Positions 33,137 through 41,837 of a stretch of DNA of 45,317 nt are shown here, piece by piece (position 1 is the stretch's first letter; each line of letters opens with the position of its first letter). The stretch is from an uncultured Alphaproteobacteria bacterium (lineage in GTDB: Bacteria; Pseudomonadota; Alphaproteobacteria; HIMB59; GCA-002718135). A program made the translations under genes and the position numbers. The stretch lies in assembly GCA_902574475.1 (NCBI GenBank), contig CACGNZ010000010.1:1-45317 (forward strand), given 5' to 3'. Below the pieces are notes generated by a model that saw only the letters and a program-made list of their open reading frames with translations, did no database searches and was not told the origin of the DNA.

Positions 33137-33931
33137 ATGAGAAACAACAATATCCCAATACATACGAAAAAAGATTTTGAGGGCATGAGGGAGGCTGGCT
33201 CTTTAGCTGCTGATGTTCTAGATTCTTTAAGTGAAAAGATTATTCCAGGAATAAGTACTCAAGAAATAAATGACATATGTCATGATCAAATTATTCAAAA
33301 CAAAGCAATACCAGCTCCTTTAAATTATAAAGGTTTCCCAAAATCAGTTTGCACATCTGTAAATCATGTTGTTTGTCATGGAATTCCTTCTGAGAGAAAA
33401 ATTCTATCTGATGGTGATATGGTAAATGTAGATGTAACAGTTATTCTAAATGGTTGGCATGGTGATAGTTCCAGAATGTTTGTTGCAGGCAAGACAAATA
33501 AAAAAAATTATGATTTTTTAAAAATAACTTATGAATCTTTATTAATTGGTATTAGTGAAGCTAAACCTGGTAAGCATATTGGTGATATTGGAAATAAAAT
33601 TCAGAAACTTGCTGAAGGAAAAGGTTATTCTGTAGTAAGAGATTTTTGTGGTCATGGAATTGGAAAAGAATTTCATACCCCACCTAGTGTCTTACACTTT
33701 GGAGAACCAGGTGAGGGACCAATGTTAGAGCCTGGAATGTTTTTAACAATTGAACCAATGATTAATTTAGGTGGATGGCAAACAAAAATACTAAATGATG
33801 GATGGACAGCTGTAACAAAAGATAAATCTTTATCTGCTCAATTCGAGCATACAATTGGAATAACAGAAGAAGGAAATGAAATATTTACATTATCTAAAAA
33901 TAATACATCTTTTCCAATAAAGGATGTATAA
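33137..33931 (+). CDS. map: Methionine aminopeptidase, type I
   Basis: Removes the N-terminal Met from nascent proteins. It has 264 residues. All metal and catalytic residues are in place: His81 (CHGIPSE), Asp99, Asp110, His173 (CGHGIG), Glu206 (IEPMIN) and Glu237. It is a single catalytic domain with no N-terminal zinc extension, so type Ia. purB follows after 9 bases. The 57-base gap to the divergent cinA-like gene has no clear Shine-Dalgarno for either gene. Confidence 0.97.
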   Translation: MRNNNIPIHTKKDFEGMREAGSLAADVLDSLSEKIIPGISTQEINDICHDQIIQNKAIPAPLNYKGFPKSVCTSVNHVVCHGIPSERKILSDGDMVNVDVTVILNGWHGDSSRMFVAGKTNKKNYDFLKITYESLLIGISEAKPGKHIGDIGNKIQKLAEGKGYSVVRDFCGHGIGKEFHTPPSVLHFGEPGEGPMLEPGMFLTIEPMINLGGWQTKILNDGWTAVTKDKSLSAQFEHTIGITEEGNEIFTLSKNNTSFPIKDV

Positions 33932-33940
33932 GTATATTAA

Positions 33941-35233
33941 ATGATACCTAGATATAATAGACCTAAAATTGAAAAGATTTGGTCATTAGAAAATAAATTT
34001 ACAATTTGGACAGAGATTGAGTGTTTGATTGCAGAAAAACAAGCAATGCTCGGCGTTATTCCTAAAAAAGCTTCAAAAGAAATAAGAAATAAAGCAAAAT
34101 TTAATGTTAAAGAAATAGAAAAAATTGAAAAAGAAACAAAACATGATGTTGTTGCTTATATTAATAATGTAAGCAAATATATTGGCGACTCATCAAAGTA
34201 TTTTCATTTTGGTGTAACATCAAGTGATATTATTGATACTTCATTTTCTGTACAACTTAAGCAAACTTCAGAAATAATAAGGAAAAGTTTAGAAGAATGT
34301 ATTCAAAGTTTAAAAATCAAATCTAGAAAATATAAAGACACATTAATGATTGGAAGAAGTCATGGGATACATGCTGAACCTATTACTTTTGGATTAAAAT
34401 TATCTTCCTTTTATTTTGAGTTTAAAAGAAACTTAGAAAGACTTGATCAGGCAATCAACGAAATATCTGTTTGTGCTATTTCTGGACCGGTTGGAACCTT
34501 TAATTCTATAGACCCACGAGTTCAAGATTATGTAGCAAAAAAACTTAAACTAAATTCTGAAGATGTATCAACTCAAGTAATTCCAAGAGATAGGCATGCG
34601 TATTTTTTCTCAGTACTAGGAATTTTAGCATCTTCTATTGAGAGATTTGCTGTTGAAATTCGAAATCTACAAAAAACAGAGGTATTAGAAGTTGAAGAAA
34701 GTTTTTCTTCAAACCAAAAAGGCTCTTCTGCAATGCCTCACAAACGTAATCCGGTATTGAGTGAGAACTTAACAGGTATTTCACGATATATTAGAAGTGG
34801 TATAATACCTTCACTAGAAAATGTCGTACTTTGGCACGAGAGAGATATTAGTCATTCTAGTGTTGAAAGAATTATGACTCCAGATATTACAATTGCAACT
34901 GATTTTGCACTGAGTCGTTTAAATGGCATTATAAAGAATTTAAAAGTCTATCCAAAAAATATGTTGAAAAATTTGAATATGCTTGGGGGCTTACATAGAA
35001 CTCACAATATTATGTTAAAACTAATTGAAAAAGGATTGAAAAGACAACAAGCCTATAAAATTGTTCAAGAAAGTGCCATGGAAACATGGAATAATAATAA
35101 GAATTTTTCTCAAGTTTTACAAAAAAATAAAGAATTAAACAAAAAATTAAATTCAAAAGAAATCGAAAAAATCATTAAAGATGATAACGATCTAAAGAAA
35201 ATAGATTGGATTTTTAAAAATAAAATTAAATAG
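33941..35233 (+). CDS. purB: Adenylosuccinate lyase
   Basis: Cleaves SAICAR and adenylosuccinate in purine synthesis. It has 430 residues of the fumarase/aspartase superfamily. The acid/base His141 lies in GRSHGIHAEP. The flexible signature loop GSSAMPHKRNP (261-271) holds the catalytic Ser, and HFGVTSSDIIDT is at about 89-100. It starts 9 bases after map and is followed by bolA after 37 bases. It fits the purine genes usually clustered near bolA-grxD in this lineage, though purC and purL are not in the window. Confidence 0.96.
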   Translation: MIPRYNRPKIEKIWSLENKFTIWTEIECLIAEKQAMLGVIPKKASKEIRNKAKFNVKEIEKIEKETKHDVVAYINNVSKYIGDSSKYFHFGVTSSDIIDTSFSVQLKQTSEIIRKSLEECIQSLKIKSRKYKDTLMIGRSHGIHAEPITFGLKLSSFYFEFKRNLERLDQAINEISVCAISGPVGTFNSIDPRVQDYVAKKLKLNSEDVSTQVIPRDRHAYFFSVLGILASSIERFAVEIRNLQKTEVLEVEESFSSNQKGSSAMPHKRNPVLSENLTGISRYIRSGIIPSLENVVLWHERDISHSSVERIMTPDITIATDFALSRLNGIIKNLKVYPKNMLKNLNMLGGLHRTHNIMLKLIEKGLKRQQAYKIVQESAMETWNNNKNFSQVLQKNKELNKKLNSKEIEKIIKDDNDLKKIDWIFKNKIK

Positions 35234-35270
35234 TCTTTATTTTTCTTAATATCTGAACTATTTTATAGGT

Positions 35271-35501
35271 ATGCCAATGACTGTTGAACAAATTGAACAA
35301 TTTATTAAAGAAGCTATACCAGATGCAACTGTTGAAATTGAAGATCTTAAAGGAGACGGTGATCATTACAGTGCTACAGTGACGTCAAAATCCTTTTCTG
35401 GAAAAACAAGAGTTCAACAACATAAGATGGTTTATGATTCTTTTAATGGTAAAATGGGTAGTGATTTGCACGCACTTAAGCTAAAAACTGTATCGGAGTA
35501 A
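35271..35501 (+). CDS. BolA-family protein
   Basis: A 76-residue BolA-like protein with the class motif VQQHKMVYDSF, conserved His51 and a second His67 in DLHALKLKT. With CGFS-type monothiol glutaredoxins, BolA proteins bind a shared [2Fe-2S] cluster and act in Fe-S delivery and iron signalling. The partner glutaredoxin is the next gene, two bases downstream. The third residue (also Met) could be the true start; either choice changes the protein little. Confidence 0.92.
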   Translation: MPMTVEQIEQFIKEAIPDATVEIEDLKGDGDHYSATVTSKSFSGKTRVQQHKMVYDSFNGKMGSDLHALKLKTVSE

Positions 35502-35503
35502 TA

Positions 35504-35845
35504 ATGAATAATAACGACCATGTATCTCAAAATATAGAAAATGAAATTAACTCAAATGATGTAATGCTTTTCATGAAGGGCACCCCTGTATTTCCAATGT
35601 GTGGATTTTCTGCAAGAGTAGTTGAAATATTAAATAAAGTAGGTGTTAAATTTGGAAGTGTGAATGTGTTAGAGAGTGACGAAATGAGAGAAGGTATTAA
35701 AACATATTCTAATTGGCCAACCATACCACAACTTTATGTTAAGAAAGAATTTATAGGTGGTTGTGACATTATAACTGAAATGTTTGAAAGTGGCGAATTG
35801 TTAGAATTATTAAACACAAATGGAATAGACGTAAACCCTTCATAG
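35504..35845 (+). CDS. grxD: Monothiol glutaredoxin GrxD (Grx4 type)
   Basis: Single-domain CGFS glutaredoxin that binds and transfers [2Fe-2S] clusters. It has 113 residues with the active-site motif PMCGFS (Cys33), MKGTP before it, WPTIPQLYV (cis-Pro strand) and FIGGCDI for glutathione binding. GGAG overlapping the bolA stop serves as its ribosome site. The bolA-grxD pair is a known functional unit. Confidence 0.96.
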   Translation: MNNNDHVSQNIENEINSNDVMLFMKGTPVFPMCGFSARVVEILNKVGVKFGSVNVLESDEMREGIKTYSNWPTIPQLYVKKEFIGGCDIITEMFESGELLELLNTNGIDVNPS

Positions 35846-35846
35846 A

Positions 35847-36746
35847 TTGTTAAATAATAGTTTTTCAAAAGGTGTAATATTTTCTTGTATTGCATCAATT
35901 TTTTGGGGGCTTCCACAACCCCTTTTTTTTAATGAATTAAATCATGTTGAGACTATTGAAGTTGTAGCTCATAGAGGTTTCTGGTCGTTTATTTTTCTAT
36001 TTTTATTATTAATTTTAGTTTCAAACTTAAGTGATTTTATTGAAATATTTAAATCTAGAAAAAGAATTTTTATTTTAACAATTACAGCTTTTCTTATTGC
36101 AGGTAACTGGGCAGGTTTTATTTATTCTGTAGGGCAAGAAAGAGTTCAGGATGCATCAATGGGTTACTTTATTACTCCAATGATCAGTATTATTTTAGGT
36201 TATTTTTTTTTAAATGAAAAAATAACTAAGCCTAAATTTGCATCTGTATGTCTTATGTTCTTAGGTATATTATTCTTATTTATTAATTTAAATCAATTTC
36301 CATTCCTAATAATTTGGATTGGAACCTCATGGGCAATATATGGATTATTAAGAAAACAAGTTAATGTTAATCCTTCAATTGGCTTACTATATGAGACTTT
36401 CATAATATCTTTAATATCTATCCCATACTTAGTTTATTTATTTTGGCAAAATGAAAATAGTATTTTTAATATTGATTTGAAGACATCATTATTTTTAATT
36501 CTAACAGGAGCTGTAACGATTTTTCCATTATTTTTTTTTAATTTGGGTTTAAAATTTATTCAATTAGGTCTTGCTGGAGTTTTATTTTACTTAGCACCAA
36601 CATTTCATTTTATAACTTCAGTATTTATTCTTAATGAAGAAATTTTACAAATTAAGTTAATATCATTTATAATTATTTGGATAGGAATAATAATTTATAT
36701 TTATGATAGTTATAAAAAAGAAATTATCTTGAATAATACTCAATAA
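35847..36746 (+). CDS. rarD: RarD/EamA-family DMT transporter
   Basis: Inner-membrane permease of the drug/metabolite transporter superfamily with about ten membrane helices in 299 residues. The N-terminal segment [16 protein letters not shown] and the [10 protein letters not shown] stretch (about 36-45) match RarD. Its substrate in bacteria is not firmly known. The only sensible start is TTG at 35847, one base after the grxD stop; no ATG lies close. Its 3' end overlaps the convergent rpsD gene by 23 bases. Confidence 0.85.
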   Translation: MLNNSFSKGVIFSCIASIFWGLPQPLFFNELNHVETIEVVAHRGFWSFIFLFLLLILVSNLSDFIEIFKSRKRIFILTITAFLIAGNWAGFIYSVGQERVQDASMGYFITPMISIILGYFFLNEKITKPKFASVCLMFLGILFLFINLNQFPFLIIWIGTSWAIYGLLRKQVNVNPSIGLLYETFIISLISIPYLVYLFWQNENSIFNIDLKTSLFLILTGAVTIFPLFFFNLGLKFIQLGLAGVLFYLAPTFHFITSVFILNEEILQIKLISFIIIWIGIIIYIYDSYKKEIILNNTQ

Positions 36747-37344
36747 CTAAATTAGGTTCCATAGTAACTGGATAAGGAACATCATGAATTAGAGGTGCTC
36801 TTAAAAAACGACCTTTCAACTCTTTTACATCAACTTCTAAGTATTCTGGAATTTCTCTTTCTTGAGAACTAACTGATTCTACAATTAAATTAATTTCTTT
36901 ACTTTTATCTCTTATTGAGATTTCATCTCCATCACTAACACTATAAGATGAAATGTTAACTCTTTTTCCATTGACCTTTACATGACCATGATTAACTATC
37001 TGTCTTGCAGAAAAAATTGTAGGTACAAATTTCATTCTATAGACTGTAGCATCTAATCTTCTTTCTAAAAGTTCAATTAAAATCTGACTTGTATCACCTT
37101 TAATATTAGAAGCTTTTTTGAAAATATTCCTAAATTGTCTTTCAGTTAAATCACCGTAATAAAATTTAAGTTTTTGCTTAGCAAATAACTGATTTCCATA
37201 ATCTGATAGTTTCTTTCTTTGTCCCTGTACACCATGCTGACCAGGCTTTGAGTTTCTTCTATTAAAAGGGCTTTTAGGTCTCCCCCATAAGTTAACACCT
37301 AACCTTCTATCGATTTTGTATTTAGCGTTATGTCTTTTTGTCAT
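36724..37344 (-). CDS. rpsD: 30S ribosomal protein S4
   Basis: Primary 16S rRNA-binding protein of the 30S body and assembly initiator. It has 206 residues. It has the N-terminal [20 protein letters not shown] and [14 protein letters not shown] segments, then the S4 RNA-binding domain with [15 protein letters not shown] and [15 protein letters not shown]. It lacks the zinc cysteines of some S4 forms. It is preceded by a strong promoter and stands alone, not in the alpha operon. Its 3' end overlaps rarD by 23 bases in the opposite direction. Confidence 0.97.
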   Translation of the reverse strand: MTKRHNAKYKIDRRLGVNLWGRPKSPFNRRNSKPGQHGVQGQRKKLSDYGNQLFAKQKLKFYYGDLTERQFRNIFKKASNIKGDTSQILIELLERRLDATVYRMKFVPTIFSARQIVNHGHVKVNGKRVNISSYSVSDGDEISIRDKSKEINLIVESVSSQEREIPEYLEVDVKELKGRFLRAPLIHDVPYPVTMEPNLVIEYYSR

Positions 37345-37356
37345 TATTATGAGGGG

Positions 37357-37384
37357 TATATAGTGATTTAAAGTACTATGTCAA
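37357..37384 (-). promoter_or_regulatory. Strong candidate promoter for rpsD, nearly leaderless
   Basis: On the minus strand a perfect TTGACA (37384-37379), a 16-base spacer and TATATA (37362-37357) precede rpsD. Only 12 bases separate the -10 from the ATG, so the mRNA leader would be about 5 bases. No ribosome site or S4-binding leader structure fits in that space. Confidence 0.6.
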
Positions 37385-37407
37385 ATTTAATATACTCAAT
37401 TTTTGGC

Positions 37408-38118
37408 TTATTTATTAAGTTTTTTAGTAATTCCCCATAATGTCTGCAATTCTTTCTTTGTAAGAGGGATTTTTGTGAAAATACTATAAATATTATTTTT
37501 CATACTTTCTTTTTTTTCACTTGGAGTAAAAAATTTTTTATTTTCAAGTTTCTCAATCACATAATTTAAGAATTTAGATAATTGATATTTACTAATATTA
37601 TCTTTTTCAATTGAAATAGAATTAGTAATTTTCAAATTATTCAATTCAAATAATTTATGACTTAAAACAGTAACTGCATGAGAAAGGTTTAATGAATTAC
37701 TTTTACTACTTGTTTCAATAGTAAAAATAATATCAGATAATCTCAAATCCTCATTTGAAAGTCCTGAATTTTCAGGACCAAAAAGTATTGCTGTTTTTTT
37801 ATTAACAATAATTTTTCTTTTAATGAATTTAAAATCGTTAGTAGAATTTTTTTCCAAATATCTTCTTCTATTAGTTGTGGCTACAACATAAGAAAAATTA
37901 GAAAGTGCAATTTCTAAATCATCATAAACTTTAATATTCTTAATAATTTTCGTTGCTTTTTTTGCTGCATTTATTGATTTATTGTTGAACCATTTATCTC
38001 TTGGCGAAACAATAATTAGATCTTTTAAACCAAAGTTGTGCATAACACGAGCAACCATTCCAATGTTTTCAGGAAGTTGGGGTCTAACTAAAATTATGCT
38101 TGGATTTTTTGGAGTCAA
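37408..38118 (-). CDS. trmJ: tRNA/rRNA 2'-O-methyltransferase, SPOUT class (TrmJ-like)
   Basis: SAM-dependent knotted methyltransferase, likely for position 32 of several tRNAs. It has 236 residues. The N-terminal IILVRPQLPENIGMVARVMHNFGL region matches TrmJ, as do the FGPENSGLSNEDL motif (about 112-124) and NSLNLSHAVTVLSH of the trefoil knot. It starts with TTG at 38118, overlapping the cimA stop as TTGA; the LVRPQ opening supports this start. rpsD follows after 63 bases and has its own promoter. Confidence 0.87.
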   Translation of the reverse strand: MTPKNPSIILVRPQLPENIGMVARVMHNFGLKDLIIVSPRDKWFNNKSINAAKKATKIIKNIKVYDDLEIALSNFSYVVATTNRRRYLEKNSTNDFKFIKRKIIVNKKTAILFGPENSGLSNEDLRLSDIIFTIETSSKSNSLNLSHAVTVLSHKLFELNNLKITNSISIEKDNISKYQLSKFLNYVIEKLENKKFFTPSEKKESMKNNIYSIFTKIPLTKKELQTLWGITKKLNK

Positions 38119-39701
38119 TTTTTATTCTTTAAATCATTTAATAACTTAAAAGTAATGCTATCAAAAATAGCGCTATAAGATGCATCAATAATATTTGGAG
38201 ATACGCCAATAGTTGTCCAATGTGTATTAGTGGAATCAGATGATTCAATTAAAACTCTTGTGATAGCGCCAGTACCTTTTTCTGATGAAAGAATCATAAC
38301 TTTGTAATCAGTTAACTTTAAATCTTTAAGATCAGGATAATAATCAATTAGGGCTTTTCTTAATGCACTATCAATAGCATTTACTGGACCATTTCCAGTG
38401 CCAACTGTCATCATATTTGAATCTTTTACTTTTAAAAATATCGTAGCCTCTGCTTCAGTAACAATTTCACCTTTAGCATTCCATCTTCTTTCATCTGTGA
38501 CTCTAAATTTTTCTAAATTATAAAAATCCTCAAAATGACCAAGATGACGTCTTACTAATAGTTCAAAACTAGCTAAAGCAGTATCAAATGAATATCCTTC
38601 TGATTCTTTTTCCTTGATAATCTCTAAGATATTGTTGATTTCATTTTTAGGTAGATCAATATTAATCTTATTTAATTGATTTAATATATTAGATCTTCCT
38701 GCCTGATTTGAAATTACTACGTTTCTAGAATTACCAACAATTTCTGGTTTAATATGTTCATAAGTTGAAGAATTTTTTTCTATTGCAGATGCATGTAATC
38801 CACCTTTATGAGAGAAAGCATGATCTCCAACATATGGAGCATTTTTTCTTGAAGGCATGTTTAGAATATCATTTAATGTTCTAGAAATATGAATTAAATT
38901 TTTTAACTTATCTTTTGAAATATTTGTTTTATATTTTGTTTTTAGAACCAAAGATGGAATTAAGGAAATTAAATTAGTATTTCCACATCTTTCTCCTAAA
39001 CCATTAATTGTTCCCTGTATCTGTCTTGCTCCAGCATTAATAGCTGCTAATGCATTTGCAACTGCATTGTCAGTATCATTGTGAGCATGTATACCAACAT
39101 TTTGACCTGGTATAACTTTTACTACTTCTGAAACAATATTGTAAATTTCATCTGGAAGAGTTCCACCATTTGTATCACAAAGCACAACCCATCTTGCACC
39201 AGCGTCATATGCTGCTTTAATACAATTCAATGCAAACTCTTTATTTTCTTTAAAGCCATCAAAAAAATGTTCTGCATCAAAAATTGGCTCTTTGTTTTTA
39301 TTTTTTATTGATCGAATACTATCACTGATCATTTTTAAATTTTCATCTTCAGATATCTCTAAAGCGTTTTTTACGTGAAATGATGATGATTTACCTACAA
39401 TACAAACACAACTTGCGCTTGAATTAATAAGTGCATTTAATCCTGGATCGTTATCTGCACTTCTACCTGGTCTTCTTGTCATACCAAAGGCAGTCAATTT
39501 ACTTTTTGAAAATTTTGTATTTCTAGAAAAAAAATCATTATCGGTAGGGTTTGCTCCCGGCCATCCACCTTCAATGTAATCTATTCCTAAATCTTCAAGA
39601 TGTTGAGATATATTCATTTTATCACTAACAGAAAAATTAACTCCTGTTGTTTGTTGACCATCTCTAAGTGTGGTATCGAATAAATATACTTTATCTTCCA
39701 T
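38115..39701 (-). CDS. cimA: (R)-citramalate synthase (CimA)
   Basis: Condenses pyruvate and acetyl-CoA to citramalate, a threonine-independent entry to isoleucine synthesis. It has 528 residues. The HMGL-like TIM barrel opens with FDTTLRDGQQT (Arg13, Asp14), has the metal site HAHNDTDNAVAN and the NGLGERCGN motif. The C-terminal half carries the LeuA-type allosteric domain. The variant YIEGGWPGANPTD and the DTTLRDGQQTTGV stretch separate CimA from 2-isopropylmalate synthase. It starts 38 bases after gltX and overlaps trmJ by 4 bases. Confidence 0.92.
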   Translation of the reverse strand: MEDKVYLFDTTLRDGQQTTGVNFSVSDKMNISQHLEDLGIDYIEGGWPGANPTDNDFFSRNTKFSKSKLTAFGMTRRPGRSADNDPGLNALINSSASCVCIVGKSSSFHVKNALEISEDENLKMISDSIRSIKNKNKEPIFDAEHFFDGFKENKEFALNCIKAAYDAGARWVVLCDTNGGTLPDEIYNIVSEVVKVIPGQNVGIHAHNDTDNAVANALAAINAGARQIQGTINGLGERCGNTNLISLIPSLVLKTKYKTNISKDKLKNLIHISRTLNDILNMPSRKNAPYVGDHAFSHKGGLHASAIEKNSSTYEHIKPEIVGNSRNVVISNQAGRSNILNQLNKINIDLPKNEINNILEIIKEKESEGYSFDTALASFELLVRRHLGHFEDFYNLEKFRVTDERRWNAKGEIVTEAEATIFLKVKDSNMMTVGTGNGPVNAIDSALRKALIDYYPDLKDLKLTDYKVMILSSEKGTGAITRVLIESSDSTNTHWTTIGVSPNIIDASYSAIFDSITFKLLNDLKNKN

Positions 39702-39739
39702 AATTACTAGATCGCTAATAGAGTATAAATTAAAATTTA

Positions 39740-41074
39740 CTAGATTTTTCCAAGTTTTTGCAAGATTTCGTCTCTATCAAATAATGGTAGTAGATATTTT
39801 AATTCGGGTCCATGAGATTTTCCTGTCAAAATTAACCTCAAAGGCATAAATAAATCTTTTCCTTTAAGCCCAGTTTTTTTGTTAATTTTTGATGTCCAAT
39901 GATCCCATGTTGTTTCATCAAAAGGATCCTCGGGTAATTCATCAACTGCCGTATTAATAAAACTATCATCAATATTTAAATCTTTAGCATTATTTATTTT
40001 TGTAATTACTTCTTCCCATTCTTTAGCTTGATTAACAAATGAAATATTATTTTTAATAAAACGCCAAAAACTCTCTTTTTGAAAATTAGATTTTATATTT
40101 TTTAACTTATGACTAATCTCATTATAACTAAATAATTTAATGGTATTTTCATTAAGATTTCTTAAGGATTCAATTGAAAATTTAGCAGAAGATCTAGATA
40201 AGCTTTGAATATCAAATTTTTTTACTATTTCATTTAAATCTTTGATTGGATCAATATTACTGCTCGAACCAATAAAAAGAAAATAATTAAGTAAAGATAT
40301 ATGTTCGTATCCTTCGTCTCTAAAATTTTCAATTGAAAGACTTCCAAGTCTTTTGCTAAAACCCTTACCAGTCTCATCAACTAAGAATGGATGATGAGCA
40401 AATGATGGAATAGAAGATTCAAGAGCCTTAAAAATTTGAATATGATAAGCAGTATTAGCTATGTGATCTTCCCCTCTAATAATATGCGTAATTTTTTCTT
40501 CAATATCATCAATGACTGAAGGTAAATGGTATAACAATGTTCCATCAGCTCTAATTAAAACAGGATCACTCAAATTTTTTGCATCAAATGAAACATCTCC
40601 TTTAATGATATCTTTCCAACCAATATTTTCATGATCTAATTTGAATCTCCAATGGGGTTGGATTCCAGATTCTATTTTTTTTTCTACTTCTTCATTACTT
40701 AGATTTAATGATGATCTATCATAAATAGGTGGTTTCCCAGATGATAACAAAGATTTTTTCTTTAAAGCTAATTCCTCTTCTGTTTCAAAACATGGATAAA
40801 GTCTTTTCTTTTGTTTTAGAATTTGGATTTTCTCATTGTAAATATGTTGTCTAGAGGACTGATTAAAAGTGTAACTCCAATTTAATCCAAGCCATTTAAG
40901 ATCATCTTTGATACTTGTTTCAAATTCTTTAGAACTCCTATTGGCATCAGTATCATCAATTCTTAATACAAACTCACCTTGATTTTTTTGACAAAAAATC
41001 CAATTCAAAATTGCTGATCTAGCATTACCGATATGTATTTTTCCTGTAGGGCTAGGAGCGAACCTACACTTCAT
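39740..41074 (-). CDS. gltX: Glutamyl-tRNA synthetase (alphaproteobacterial second type possible)
   Basis: Class I synthetase of 444 residues that attaches Glu to tRNA. HIGH motif is HIGN at 14-17 (PSPTGKIHIGNAR). The KMSKS loop is altered to GKGFSKRLGS (236-245). The segment THIIRGEDHIANTA is conserved. Many alphaproteobacteria have two GltX proteins, one discriminating and one that may charge tRNA-Gln for later amidation by GatCAB; from sequence alone I cannot say which this is. It is 1 base downstream of nadE and 38 bases upstream of cimA. Confidence 0.92.
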   Translation of the reverse strand: MKCRFAPSPTGKIHIGNARSAILNWIFCQKNQGEFVLRIDDTDANRSSKEFETSIKDDLKWLGLNWSYTFNQSSRQHIYNEKIQILKQKKRLYPCFETEEELALKKKSLLSSGKPPIYDRSSLNLSNEEVEKKIESGIQPHWRFKLDHENIGWKDIIKGDVSFDAKNLSDPVLIRADGTLLYHLPSVIDDIEEKITHIIRGEDHIANTAYHIQIFKALESSIPSFAHHPFLVDETGKGFSKRLGSLSIENFRDEGYEHISLLNYFLFIGSSSNIDPIKDLNEIVKKFDIQSLSRSSAKFSIESLRNLNENTIKLFSYNEISHKLKNIKSNFQKESFWRFIKNNISFVNQAKEWEEVITKINNAKDLNIDDSFINTAVDELPEDPFDETTWDHWTSKINKKTGLKGKDLFMPLRLILTGKSHGPELKYLLPLFDRDEILQKLGKI

Positions 41075-41075
41075 A

Positions 41076-41816
41076 TTATTCTTTAGGAATTTCGCAAACG
41101 GGAATAGGCTTCATCTTATGAAGATTTGGCTTTCTAATTTCTTCGTATCTACTGTAGTAATCACTAGACTTATTTTCCATTGCTTCTTCTAATTGCTTAT
41201 ATGAAAGACCAAGCTGGCTTTCATCATTTCTACTATCATCCCATAAACCATCTGTCGGTGCCGCGCTAATAATATCTTTTATAACCCCAATTTCTTCGGC
41301 TAATTCCCACACTTCAGTTTTAGTACAATCTGCTATTGGCGATATATCTACGCCTCCATCACCATATTTTGTATAAAATCCAACACCAAAATCTTCAACT
41401 TTATTTCCAGTACCAACAACTATACCATTATTACTTTGAGCTATTTGGTATAGAGTTACCATTCTTAGTCTAGATCTTGAATTTGCAAAAGCTAACTCAC
41501 TATCAAAATTTTGCATCGTATTTTGAAATGTTTTAAAAACATTATCTAGCTCAATTATTTTTGTTTCTACATTTGGGTAATTTTGCTCTAAAAATTCTAA
41601 ATGTCTTAAACTTAAATCATGTTGTGATGAATTTTGCTTAATAGGCATTGAAACAGCTATAGTTTTTAAACCGGTTTGAGCACACAAGGTGCTAGTAAGA
41701 GCTGAGTCAACTCCTCCTGACACTCCTATTACTAGTGTAGTTGGATTATTATTTATATATTTGGCGTAATCTTTAATCCAATTAGAAATGTATACGATTT
41801 TGTTTTTTGAATTCAT
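41076..41816 (-). CDS. nadE: NAD synthetase, ammonia-dependent type
   Basis: Amidates nicotinic acid adenine dinucleotide to NAD. It has 246 residues, a single ATP-pyrophosphatase domain with P-loop SGGVDS (33-38) in VIGVSGGVDSALTS, the GTGNKVEDFGVGFYTKYGD acceptor region, and the APTDGLWDDSRNDESQLG loop. It lacks the N-terminal nitrilase-type glutaminase of the larger NadE form, so it should use ammonia. The gene is 21 bases after aroG and 1 base before gltX. Confidence 0.94.
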   Translation of the reverse strand: MNSKNKIVYISNWIKDYAKYINNNPTTLVIGVSGGVDSALTSTLCAQTGLKTIAVSMPIKQNSSQHDLSLRHLEFLEQNYPNVETKIIELDNVFKTFQNTMQNFDSELAFANSRSRLRMVTLYQIAQSNNGIVVGTGNKVEDFGVGFYTKYGDGGVDISPIADCTKTEVWELAEEIGVIKDIISAAPTDGLWDDSRNDESQLGLSYKQLEEAMENKSSDYYSRYEEIRKPNLHKMKPIPVCEIPKE

Positions 41817-41837
41817 AAGTAATATATAAATATAAAT

